Shown here one piece after another: positions 8,027 through 15,247 of a DNA stretch of 26,567 bases; the first letter of the stretch is position 1; every line of letters begins with the position of its first letter. Origin of the DNA: Thermohalobaculum sp039026295 (GTDB taxonomy: Bacteria; Pseudomonadota; Alphaproteobacteria; Rhodobacterales; Rhodobacteraceae). The stretch is from assembly GCA_039026295.1 (NCBI GenBank), contig JBCCMP010000012.1, forward strand, positions 1 through 26,567, read 5' to 3'. A model generated the notes under the pieces. It was not told the DNA's origin. It did not search any database and worked only from the letters and a program-made list of their open reading frames with translations. The position numbers were made by a program, and so were the translations under genes.

Positions 8027-9068
8027 CCCGGGCACGGGCGGGGGCCTCTTCCCCGGCAGTTGGACTGCGCTCGACTTTGTGCTGCTCAAGCTGGAGACGG
8101 ATACCGGCCTGACCGCCTGGGGCGAGGGGTTCAGCTATTTCTGCGCCGCCTCGGTCAAGACGATGCTGGATCACGCCATCCTGCCCAACCTGATCGGACG
8201 CGACGGATCGGATATCGCCGGAATCCTGGCCAGTCTATCTCACCAGTGCCACATCATCGGGCGCTACGGGGTCACGATGTTCGCCCTGTCGGCGGTCGAC
8301 ATCGCCCTGCATGACCTAAACGCGAAGGCTGCCGGTGTTTCTCTGGCCGAATACCTCGGCGGGGCAAAACGGACGGACCTGCCCGCCTATGCGTCGCTGA
8401 TCCGCTATGGCGACAGCGACATGGCAGCCAAGGTCGCATCGGACGCCGCAGCCGAAGGTTTCGGCATGATCAAGCTGCACGAGATTGATCTCGATCATGT
8501 TGCAGCGGTACGCGGCGTTATCGGCGACCTGCCTCTGACCGACGACATCAACTGCAACTGGACCGCCCGGCAGACCCGCGACTGGGCCGGCCGCATGCGC
8601 GACATCGACCTCTTGTGGCTGGAGGAGCCAATATTCCCCCCTGAGGACTATGCCCAGATGGCCGCCCTCCGCCGGGACACCGGCATTCCGATCGCGGCAG
8701 GCGAAAACCTTTGCACCCGCTACCAGTTCGCCGAAATCATCCGGGCTGGCGGGGCCGACTATGTCCAGCCGTCCCTCACCAAGATCGGCGGGGTCGCAGA
8801 GACAATGGCCACGCACGCCCTTGCCCGCGAGGCCGGGATCAAGGTTGCTCACCACGCCCCCTATTTCGGGCCCGGCCTGCTGGCAACCATGCAGGTTCTG
8901 GCAGCAGTCGAAGAAGAGGGCTGGCTTGAGTGGCTCTACGTCCAGCGCGAAGCGGATCTCTTTGCCGACATGCCTCTGCCCCGGAACGGACAGATCGCAA
9001 TCCCGGACGGGCCGGGATTGGGCGCTGATCCAGACCCTGCTGTGATCGCAAAGTACCGCGTCGCCTGA
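7977..9068 (+). CDS. enolase-superfamily enzyme (mandelate racemase/muconate lactonizing group), K-x-H type
   Basis: The 363-aa product has the N-terminal capping domain and a (beta/alpha)7 barrel. Metal ligands are visible as D189/D190 (LTDDINCNW), E216/E217 (LEEP) and E243 (AGEN), as needed for Mg2+-assisted proton abstraction next to a carboxylate. The acid/base positions are unusual. The second-strand motif is K166-L-H168, not K-x-K. The Asp that pairs with the catalytic His in mandelate racemase (DLMKIGG) is Ser here (PSLTKIGG, S266). The His itself is kept (AHHAPYF, H292/H293). The enzyme probably dehydrates, cycloisomerises or epimerises a sugar acid or similar carboxylate. From memory, a K-x-H motif was described in anhydrogalactonate cycloisomerase, but no agar-degradation genes are nearby. 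GGGGAG precedes the ATG, and the start overlaps the hydrolase gene by 50 bp. Confidence 0.85.
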   Translation: MQITSAETIQLKIPFYDPGTGGGLFPGSWTALDFVLLKLETDTGLTAWGEGFSYFCAASVKTMLDHAILPNLIGRDGSDIAGILASLSHQCHIIGRYGVTMFALSAVDIALHDLNAKAAGVSLAEYLGGAKRTDLPAYASLIRYGDSDMAAKVASDAAAEGFGMIKLHEIDLDHVAAVRGVIGDLPLTDDINCNWTARQTRDWAGRMRDIDLLWLEEPIFPPEDYAQMAALRRDTGIPIAAGENLCTRYQFAEIIRAGGADYVQPSLTKIGGVAETMATHALAREAGIKVAHHAPYFGPGLLATMQVLAAVEEEGWLEWLYVQREADLFADMPLPRNGQIAIPDGPGLGADPDPAVIAKYRVA

Positions 9069-9156
9069 TGGGAGACCCACGAAACCCATTGATCCAATCC
9101 CCGATCTGCGATTGTTAGGGGCCAGGGTGCATCAGGCATCCCTGCCGGAGACCTCC

Positions 9157-9924
9157 TTGGACCTGCCCCTCGAAATGCCCTTGGATCTGATCGCGCTCCA
9201 TGCGGCCGCCGTGATCGCCGCCTTCTTCCAGTCGGTCACCGGGATCGGGTTCGGAATGATTGCGGGTCCGGTGATCCTGATCGTCCTGAACGACCCGGCC
9301 GGTGTGATGATCAGCACCCTGATGAGCTGGCTGGTTGCCGTCGCTCTGTTCCCGATTCTTTGGCGCGGCGCGAACGGCGCGATGGTCCGGCGGCTGGCAC
9401 TTGCCGCCTGCGCCGGAGTGATCCCGGGGGCGCTGCTGCTCGGGTATGCAGACATCTCAGTTCTCAAACTCTTTGCCGCTCTGGCGATCACAGGCCTTAC
9501 GCTGATGATCCTGTTCGGCCTTCCCGGCGTGAATCGGCCCGGGCCCGGCAGAGACGCGATTTTCGGGGCGTTTGGCGGCTTCTTCGGCGGCGCGCTTGCG
9601 ATGCCCGGTCCACCTGCAGCCCTCCGCGCCAGCGCGTTGGGCTGGGACAAACGCACGGTGCGGGCGACAATGGTCTGCTTTTTCGTCGCCGTATGGCCCA
9701 TCGTCTTTGCGGCGCAGGCGATCAGCATCGGCCTTCCGCGCGATACTTTATGGAACGCTTTGTCGTTGGTCCCGGCAACGCTCGCGGGACTGGCGATTGG
9801 CAACTGGGCCGCTGCGCGGGTGTCGGAAGCCTTCTTTCGCCGCCTCGTCTTCGGGGTTCTCTTTGCCGCGGCGGCCGCGCTGATGCTAAGCGTGCTGCGA
9901 GACTGGATGGGAGCAGGCGCATGA
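9157..9924 (+). CDS. TauE/SafE (TSUP) family membrane exporter, probable sulfite or organosulfur anion exporter
   Basis: The 255-aa product is almost entirely hydrophobic, with about seven or eight predicted membrane segments. An N-terminal FFQSVTGIGFGMIAGP half and a second half starting FGAFGGFFGGALAMPGPP match the internally repeated TSUP (DUF81) fold. The family exports sulfite, sulfoacetate or related anions. I chose TTG 9157 because GGAG lies 6 nt before it, in the same context as the TTG start of uppP in this window; ATG 9175 is the alternative. It ends in an ATGA overlap with the PLP lyase gene, so the two products are made together. That pairing suggests it exports sulfite set free by the lyase, as proposed for CuyZ beside L-cysteate sulfo-lyase in Ruegeria/Silicibacter; whether this protein is a true CuyZ homologue was not tested. 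Confidence 0.85.
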   Translation: MDLPLEMPLDLIALHAAAVIAAFFQSVTGIGFGMIAGPVILIVLNDPAGVMISTLMSWLVAVALFPILWRGANGAMVRRLALAACAGVIPGALLLGYADISVLKLFAALAITGLTLMILFGLPGVNRPGPGRDAIFGAFGGFFGGALAMPGPPAALRASALGWDKRTVRATMVCFFVAVWPIVFAAQAISIGLPRDTLWNALSLVPATLAGLAIGNWAAARVSEAFFRRLVFGVLFAAAAALMLSVLRDWMGAGA

Positions 9925-10955
9925 CGGCCCTCGGAAAACTCGACGACCTGCCGCAGGCGCGGCTGACCCACGGGCCGACGCCGATGGAGCCACTGGATCG
10001 ACTGAGTGCAGAGAACACCGGCGGGCGGCTCTGGGCCAAACGCGATGACATGCAGGGGCTGGCCTTCGGCGGCAACAAGGTGCGCCAGTTGGCCTTCTAT
10101 TTCGGCGCAGCACAGGCGGCCGGCGCCGACACCGTGCTGATCACGGGGGCAATTCAGTCCAATTATTGCCGCCTTACCGCGGCCTTTGCCGCCAAGCTGG
10201 GGATGGAGTGTCACCTGCAACTGGAAGAGCGGGTGCCGTCCAACGACCTGCTCTACCGCGAATCCGGCAATGTCCTTCTCGACCGCTTGATGGGTGCGAC
10301 GCTGCACCACTATGCGGCGGTGGAGGACGAGGCCGGCGCCGATGCCAATCTGGAGCGCCTTGCCGAAGATCTGCGCAGCAAAGGCCGCAGGCCATACGTG
10401 ATCCACCTTGCCCCCGGACACCCGCCGCTCGGGGCGCTGGGATATGTCGACGGCGCACGCGAAATGCTCGACCAGGCGGCCGAGATGGGCATCGCCTTCG
10501 ATCAGGTCGTCTGCGCATCCGGCAGCGGCGCGACCCATGCCGGGTTGTTGTTCGGACTGCGCGCACTCGGGTTCAAGGGCCCGGTGACAGGGATCTGCGT
10601 CCGCCGCGCAGCGGCACTGCAAAAACCGCGGATCCTCGAGCGTTGCGCCGAGATCGCGGCGCTGCTTGGAACCGAGAACCCGGTTGCTGAGGAAGATGTG
10701 ATAGTCAGCGACCGCTGGCTGAAACCCGGCTATGGTCGCCTGAACCTGCCGACCGAACGCGCCATTCGCATGGCCGCGCGGACCGAGGCTTTGATGGTCG
10801 ATCCGGTCTATACAGGCAAGGCGCTGGCAGGGGCGCTGGCCGCGGCGGGCAACCGCAAACCGGACGAGAACGTGCTGTTTGTTCACACCGGCGGAACGCC
10901 AGGACTGTTCGGTTACGGCAACAGTCTGGAAGGCGTTCTTGCGCCGCTGCCCTGA
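9921..10955 (+). CDS. cuyA: PLP-dependent D-cysteine desulfhydrase / L-cysteate sulfo-lyase family protein
   Basis: The 344-aa product is a fold-type II PLP enzyme. The Schiff-base lysine is K53 in FGGNKVRQL, the substrate-binding stretch is IQSNYCR (79-84), and the C-terminal HTGGTPGLFGY is typical. ACC deaminases carry Glu and Leu at two key active-site positions; here these appear to be Thr (DPVYTGKA) and Thr (TGGTP), pointing to D-cysteine desulfhydrase or L-cysteate sulfo-lyase (CuyA). Both eliminate from a cysteine-like substrate to give pyruvate and ammonia, with sulfide or sulfite as the other product. The 4-bp ATGA overlap with a TauE/SafE-type exporter favours CuyA, because sulfite must be exported. 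The symbol is therefore a family-plus-context inference. The longer open frame from 9360 is discarded because it would cover most of the exporter gene. The gene ends 6 bp from the convergent mtgA. Confidence 0.8.
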   Translation: MTALGKLDDLPQARLTHGPTPMEPLDRLSAENTGGRLWAKRDDMQGLAFGGNKVRQLAFYFGAAQAAGADTVLITGAIQSNYCRLTAAFAAKLGMECHLQLEERVPSNDLLYRESGNVLLDRLMGATLHHYAAVEDEAGADANLERLAEDLRSKGRRPYVIHLAPGHPPLGALGYVDGAREMLDQAAEMGIAFDQVVCASGSGATHAGLLFGLRALGFKGPVTGICVRRAAALQKPRILERCAEIAALLGTENPVAEEDVIVSDRWLKPGYGRLNLPTERAIRMAARTEALMVDPVYTGKALAGALAAAGNRKPDENVLFVHTGGTPGLFGYGNSLEGVLAPLP

Positions 10956-10961
10956 AGCCGA

Positions 10962-11717
10962 TCAGAAAACGCAGCCGTCCCGTCCCTGCGCACGGATCGT
11001 CTCCGCCCCATCCAGGATGCGCGCCGCGCGGCGGCGCACGCTGGAAGAGGGCCTCGACGCGCTCCGGCCTTTAGGATTGGGCAGAACAGCCGCCAGCCGC
11101 GCCGCCTGCGTCGGGGTCAGTGCAACTGCAGGCCGCCCGAACGCCGCTTGCGCCGCAGCCTCTGCCCCGAAGACGCCCTCGGCAAACTCGGACGTGTTCA
11201 GGTAAACCTCGACGATCCGGCGTTTGGGCCACAACAGTTCGATCAACACTGTGAACCCGGCCTCCAGCCCCTTTCGAACCCATGATCTTTTGTGCCAGAG
11301 GAAGACGTTCTTTGCGACCTGCTGGCTGATGGTCGAGGCACCGTAGACCCGTTTGCCAGCGCGGTTCGCCTCTATCGCACCTCTTATCGCGTCTATGTCA
11401 AAGCCGTAGTGGTCGCAGAAACGGGCATCCTCTGCCGCGATCACCGACCGGGCGAGGCGCGGAGAAATCTCCTCAAGATCCTGCCAGTCACGCTCGATCC
11501 CGCCCAGCCGCCAGGTTTCCGAGGCCATGTAGATTCCGCCGGGCGGATTCACGAACCGGTAGGCAAAGACCCAAAGACATACAATCACAAAGCTCCACAG
11601 CAGGATTTTCACCGGCCAACGCAGCACCCGCCAGACACGGCCTCGTTTCAGCTTTTTGCTTTTTTTGCCATTGGGCGAACCTTTGGGGCCGCCCTTTCGC
11701 GCAGGCTTTCGGGTCAT
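10962..11717 (-). CDS. mtgA: monofunctional biosynthetic peptidoglycan transglycosylase
   Basis: This GT51 enzyme polymerises lipid II into glycan strands at the outer face of the inner membrane. The 251-aa product has a very basic cytosolic tail (1-35), one membrane anchor (about 36-54) and then the GT51 domain with AAEDARFCDHYGFD (catalytic E96), GASTISQQVAKNVFLW and the second conserved block ending EVYLNTSEFAEGVFG. There is no transpeptidase domain, and the length is normal for MtgA. The start codon lies in an ATGA overlap with the upstream alpha/beta hydrolase gene, so the two are coupled. Its 3' end lies 6 bp from the end of the PLP lyase gene on the other strand, with no hairpin terminator between them. 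Confidence 0.95.
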   Translation of the reverse strand: MTRKPARKGGPKGSPNGKKSKKLKRGRVWRVLRWPVKILLWSFVIVCLWVFAYRFVNPPGGIYMASETWRLGGIERDWQDLEEISPRLARSVIAAEDARFCDHYGFDIDAIRGAIEANRAGKRVYGASTISQQVAKNVFLWHKRSWVRKGLEAGFTVLIELLWPKRRIVEVYLNTSEFAEGVFGAEAAAQAAFGRPAVALTPTQAARLAAVLPNPKGRSASRPSSSVRRRAARILDGAETIRAQGRDGCVF

Positions 11718-12832
11718 GCCCCGACCATCCGCGCACGCGGCGAATTGGGGCGGTCCACAAACCGGTCTTTCAGCGAGATTTCGCCAGAGACCACATCAGC
11801 ATAATCAAATCCGCTGCCGGGCTGCGGAGCCAGCAGATATCCCATGTGCCGCCGCATCGCCGCGAACACCGTCCGCCGGTCACCGGGAATGCGCGGCGCG
11901 CGCGCCAGCCGCGTGGAGATCACGCGGGGGCTCTCGGCGCCGTCTATTGTCCCGGCGAAAACCAACGGATCGATCAGGGGCAAACAGAAAGAGTCGCGGG
12001 GTGACGTCACGTCCAGCCAGAAAACCCGCCGGTCCGTTGCGACCCGGCGGACGGCCTCCGCTAACCTGTCTCGTCCGGCCCCCTTTTGCACCAGTACCGC
12101 ACCGTGGACGGAGCCGAGCGTCAGCAGTGCGATCGGTCGGCCCTGCGGCCAGCGATCGAGCAACGCCTCAATCGCGAAGATCGCGGCGAGACCACCAAGT
12201 GAGTGGCCGACGAGCAGCGTTTCATCTTCCTCACCCGCCTGGATCATCTCGGACAAACCGGCAACCCGCTGGCGATAGGTCGCCCAATCCCCGCCCTGCC
12301 CGAGCGCCAGAACCCGCATGTATGCGAAAAGGTCGGCAACCAGATGCAGGTAGAACGCCGGATAGGCCACGATCATCAACGCCAGCGCCCAGATCAGCGC
12401 TGCGATCACGGTCATGGGCACGCTGGACAGACCGGCCATTCCGGCAATCGCCGTCATAACTCCGACACCCAGCCCCAGCGCAACCAGCGCAACGAACAAC
12501 GGAGACAGGGCCAGCCCGAGGTTCCGCTTCCCCAACCGCCACATCCGGGCCAGCGCACCATCGCGGGCATACCCCCATAGCGCGCCATACCCACGCAGTG
12601 CACGACGCCAGAGCGGGGCATACTGAAAGTCCCGCACCAGATCCTCGTACCGGCAATAGTTGATCCGGGCGGTCACACCGTCCCGGCTGACCTGCCACCC
12701 ATCGCCGCCGTCAGGCAGATCGGAAATGTCCGCAGAAAACCTCTCCGACGCCGCCTCAAAGATCCGCCGATACCGCGCCGTGGTGGCCGGATCGAACCCG
12801 TGAAAATACCAGACCTGCCGGGTTCGGATCAA
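11714..12832 (-). CDS. membrane-anchored alpha/beta hydrolase, function unknown
   Basis: A 372-aa protein. The N-terminus YFHGFDP (residues 9-15) resembles the first strand and oxyanion hole of serine hydrolases, and LLVGHSLGG (S211) is a clear nucleophile elbow. Between them lie two long hydrophobic stretches (about 105-134 and 139-168), probably a hairpin of membrane helices inserted into the fold, so the enzyme should sit on the inner membrane facing the cytosol. I chose TTG 12832 because AAGAGG lies 7 nt before it and no ATG occurs near the N-terminal motif. It is co-transcribed with mtgA (4-bp overlap), hinting at a link to envelope lipid or cell-wall metabolism, but the substrate is unknown. 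A conserved Asp and His for the triad are plausible in the C-terminal half but I cannot place them firmly. Confidence 0.8.
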   Translation of the reverse strand: MIRTRQVWYFHGFDPATTARYRRIFEAASERFSADISDLPDGGDGWQVSRDGVTARINYCRYEDLVRDFQYAPLWRRALRGYGALWGYARDGALARMWRLGKRNLGLALSPLFVALVALGLGVGVMTAIAGMAGLSSVPMTVIAALIWALALMIVAYPAFYLHLVADLFAYMRVLALGQGGDWATYRQRVAGLSEMIQAGEEDETLLVGHSLGGLAAIFAIEALLDRWPQGRPIALLTLGSVHGAVLVQKGAGRDRLAEAVRRVATDRRVFWLDVTSPRDSFCLPLIDPLVFAGTIDGAESPRVISTRLARAPRIPGDRRTVFAAMRRHMGYLLAPQPGSGFDYADVVSGEISLKDRFVDRPNSPRARMVGA

Positions 12833-13018
12833 AAGAGGGCCTCTTGGGGTAGGTTGTTCGATCGAGGCGATTTAAATGCCACGAAGTTTCACAAAGCCAG
12901 TGATTTTCAATGCAACAGGCTCAGTTCAACATTCGTACTCGATTTTGCGGCTGCATTCTTGAAGGGATAAACACTCACTCGATCCTAGCTATTGGACAAA
13001 AAGTCGGCGGCGCATGGA

Positions 13019-13606
13019 TTAAAGCAGGCTTCTGTGAGTGTTAACTCTGACTTCGATGTCGTATATTCCAGTTTCGACTGGTTGGCTTGGCTCTCGTGAA
13101 ACCGGCACGTTGGGGATTACAAACTCCCCATATATTTCATGCCAACCGGCAGATTTGTGTCCGACCCGATGATTTACATAAATTGGGCGCTCAGCAGCCT
13201 CAACTTCGCCAGAGGCTTTGATCCTGACATTCCCTTGCGAAACATTGATAGACCAAACGACTCGTTCGATCTTCATCGACGGATAGGTTCCGCAGAGAAA
13301 AACATCGACATCCACGGGAAAACTTATCGGTAAGCCTGATTGTGTTGGTTTCGACATCGAAGCTCTGTCTTTTCCAAACAAGCGCGAATCTGCTTCGCCG
13401 CCTTTTCGGACTCGAACCCGATAGTGCGAATCAGAGATCACAGTTCCCCGACCGACCGCTCTGAGGACGGTCAATCTTCTGTCGAACGTACAAGCATACT
13501 GTGGCGGATTTCGCTCCGCGTTTTCTGCCTCAGTTCTGTCAGCTGATTGTCCAAATGTGTACGTTGGCAAGCACACTGAAATGACGAATAAACAAAAGCG
13601 GAACAC
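13019..13606 (-). CDS. small exported protein of unknown function
   Basis: The longest frame opens at TTG 13618, but that codon overlaps a perfect GGAGG. The GTG at 13606, 5 nt after GGAGG, is therefore the likely start, giving 195 aa. The N-terminus is a signal peptide (FRFCLFVISVCLPTYTFG, cleavage probably just before QSAD). The mature part has two cysteines (YACTF and FLCGTYP) that could form a disulfide, and several beta-rich stretches (VVWSINVSQGNVRIKASGEV, then ETGIYDIEVRVNTH at the end). I recognise no family. The codons are AT-richer than in neighbouring genes, and about 180 bp of AT-rich non-coding DNA lies on its downstream side (12833-13018), so it may be a late arrival. Confidence 0.6.
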   Translation of the reverse strand: MFRFCLFVISVCLPTYTFGQSADRTEAENAERNPPQYACTFDRRLTVLRAVGRGTVISDSHYRVRVRKGGEADSRLFGKDRASMSKPTQSGLPISFPVDVDVFLCGTYPSMKIERVVWSINVSQGNVRIKASGEVEAAERPIYVNHRVGHKSAGWHEIYGEFVIPNVPVSREPSQPVETGIYDIEVRVNTHRSLL

Positions 13607-13882
13607 GATTGCCTCCAAAAAAAAGCATTGACGTCTTGTTACAGCATCGGATCGCGTTTCAGAACCTCATTTGTCATGACGCCAACCAAACGTCACGATT
13701 GAATAAATGTTGGCTTAGGTGTTCAATCCCCTGATCTTGTGGCGTGGATACCGCAGCTCCCACCTCTCTGATTATGCGTTGCATACTAAGAGCCTTCGCG
13801 GAATAGACTCCGAAGGCGCACATCTTCGGAAATTGTCCTAAGCTCCCCCTACCCACCCACCACGCCCAAACCGGAGACCCTC
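13607..13882. other. intergenic region between the small exported gene and uppP
   Basis: No gene is supported in these 276 bp. A hairpin with perfect 7-bp arms GCCTTCG (13792-13798) and CGAAGGC (13811-13817) lies 66 bp before the uppP start and may belong to its leader. The region should carry promoters in both directions; none could be assigned. Confidence 0.45.
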
Positions 13883-14710
13883 TTGGATCTTTTCGACATC
13901 ATCGTGCTTGCCCTGATCCAGGGGATTACCGAGTTTCTGCCGATTTCGTCATCGGGGCATCTGGCACTGTGGCCGCTGCTGACCGGGCGGCCGGATCACG
14001 GGCCAGTGATGGATGTGGCGGTGCATCTGGGCACGCTCGTCGCCGTCTGCTGGTTCTTCCGGTCCGAGGTCGCGACATTGTTCCAGGGCTTTGGCCATGT
14101 CTGCACCGGGCGCTTTGCGACCGACCCGGCGCGGATGTTCTGGCTGCTGTCGCTGGCCACGGTCCCGGCCATTCTGTTCGGCCTGTTCCTGAAGCTCGGC
14201 GATCTGCAGGATGATCTTAGGGTGCTGCCCGTCATCGGCTGGGCTACGCTGATCGGCGGCATCCTTCTGTGGCTGTCCGACCGCGTGATGCCTCAGCGCG
14301 GCAATGCCGAAAGCTGGACAATCCGCGATGCGTTGATCATGGGTGTTGCGCAGGCCATCGCGCTGATCCCGGGCACCAGCCGGTCCGGCATCACCATGAC
14401 CGCCGCCCGCTGGCTGGGCTTTGACCGCACACAAGCTGCAAGGCTGGCCCTGTTGATGGCCGTGCCGATCATTCTGGCGGCAGGCACGATGGAGACGCTG
14501 GGCGTCGTTCGCGACGGCAATCTTGTCCTCGGCCTCGACCTGATCCTGGGGGCGGCGCTGTCGTGCTTGGCGGCGCTCGCCGCCCTGGCCGTCATGATGC
14601 GCATGTTCGCGGCGGCCTGGTCGATGCTGCCCTTCGTGATCTATCGCCTGAGTCTTGGTATCATTCTCCTGACGATCCATTACGCAGGCGTATTCCCAAA
14701 CGGCGGATAA
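13883..14710 (+). CDS. uppP: undecaprenyl-diphosphatase
   Basis: UppP/BacA dephosphorylates undecaprenyl pyrophosphate to recycle the lipid carrier for peptidoglycan and polysaccharide export; it also confers bacitracin tolerance. The 275-aa product is a multi-pass membrane protein of normal length. The two re-entrant signature motifs are present: QGITEFLPISSSGHL (13-27, catalytic E17 and H26) and LIPGTSRSGITM (161-172, with R167). The start is TTG 13883, with CCGGAGA 6 nt before it and no in-frame ATG before the first motif. It is the third cell-envelope gene of this stretch, after the mtgA-hydrolase pair on the other strand. The 163-aa gene at 14756 follows 45 bp later. Confidence 0.96.
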   Translation: MDLFDIIVLALIQGITEFLPISSSGHLALWPLLTGRPDHGPVMDVAVHLGTLVAVCWFFRSEVATLFQGFGHVCTGRFATDPARMFWLLSLATVPAILFGLFLKLGDLQDDLRVLPVIGWATLIGGILLWLSDRVMPQRGNAESWTIRDALIMGVAQAIALIPGTSRSGITMTAARWLGFDRTQAARLALLMAVPIILAAGTMETLGVVRDGNLVLGLDLILGAALSCLAALAALAVMMRMFAAAWSMLPFVIYRLSLGIILLTIHYAGVFPNGG

Positions 14711-14755
14711 TGGCTCTCGCAGCGCGGCAAAGACAGTTTCAGACGGGATAGATCA

Positions 14756-15247
14756 GTGAGCAGCGATACGACCAGCGGCGGGCAATCTTCTGCAGAAGCA
14801 AAACGTAAAATCGATGTTCTTGGATATTCGATCTCTGTTTCAGGGGGCGCTATGGAAAACTGCAAAATGGCCTTTCTGAAAAAGGTGGGCGTCGCAAAGG
14901 CACAGCCTCTCGCCGAGGCTGTGGACGCCTATGTCCTTGCGGCGAACGGAGCAATGTCGTTTCTGTCGACATACAGAAACCACGTCGGATCCTCTGGATG
15001 GCCCCCGGCAAGTTTCGCGCCAGTCCAGGTGGTTCCCGACCACACAACGGTGCAAGAACTGCTGACGATGATCGAGACAGCCCTTACAGATTTGATGGGC
15101 GCTTTCGATGGAACCCCGCACAGTATCGAGGCCGATAACGCTTTCCAAAAGGTCAGCCGTGCACGCAGGTTGGCAGAGGCAACCATGCAGAAGGACGACC
15201 CGGCCTTGCTGACCACGGTCGTCGGCGCGGCGGGCATGTCAGCCTGA
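14756..15247 (+). CDS. hypothetical protein, 163 aa
   Basis: Starts at GTG 14756 after ACGGGA, 45 bp behind uppP, with which it may share a transcript. The product has a polar, Ser-rich start and then a mainly helical body (EAVDAYVLAANGAMSF, VQELLTMIETALTDLM, AFQKVSRARRLAEATM); no membrane segment, signal peptide or catalytic motif is evident. It ends in a small-residue tail (VVGAAGMSA). Its last 9 bp overlap the end of soxG on the other strand. Coding status rests on GC-rich codon pattern, a start with a plausible ribosome binding site and protein-like composition; I recognise no family. Confidence 0.6.
   Translation: MSSDTTSGGQSSAEAKRKIDVLGYSISVSGGAMENCKMAFLKKVGVAKAQPLAEAVDAYVLAANGAMSFLSTYRNHVGSSGWPPASFAPVQVVPDHTTVQELLTMIETALTDLMGAFDGTPHSIEADNAFQKVSRARRLAEATMQKDDPALLTTVVGAAGMSA

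Noticed and set aside
9132..10886. 584-codon minus-strand frame across the exporter and lyase genes
   Set aside because: It spans two well-supported genes on the other strand, and its translation is rich in Arg, Pro and Ala with no domain.
13674..13856. 60-codon minus frame between the small exported gene and uppP
   Set aside because: No ribosome binding site, mixed composition, and it spans the likely promoter region.
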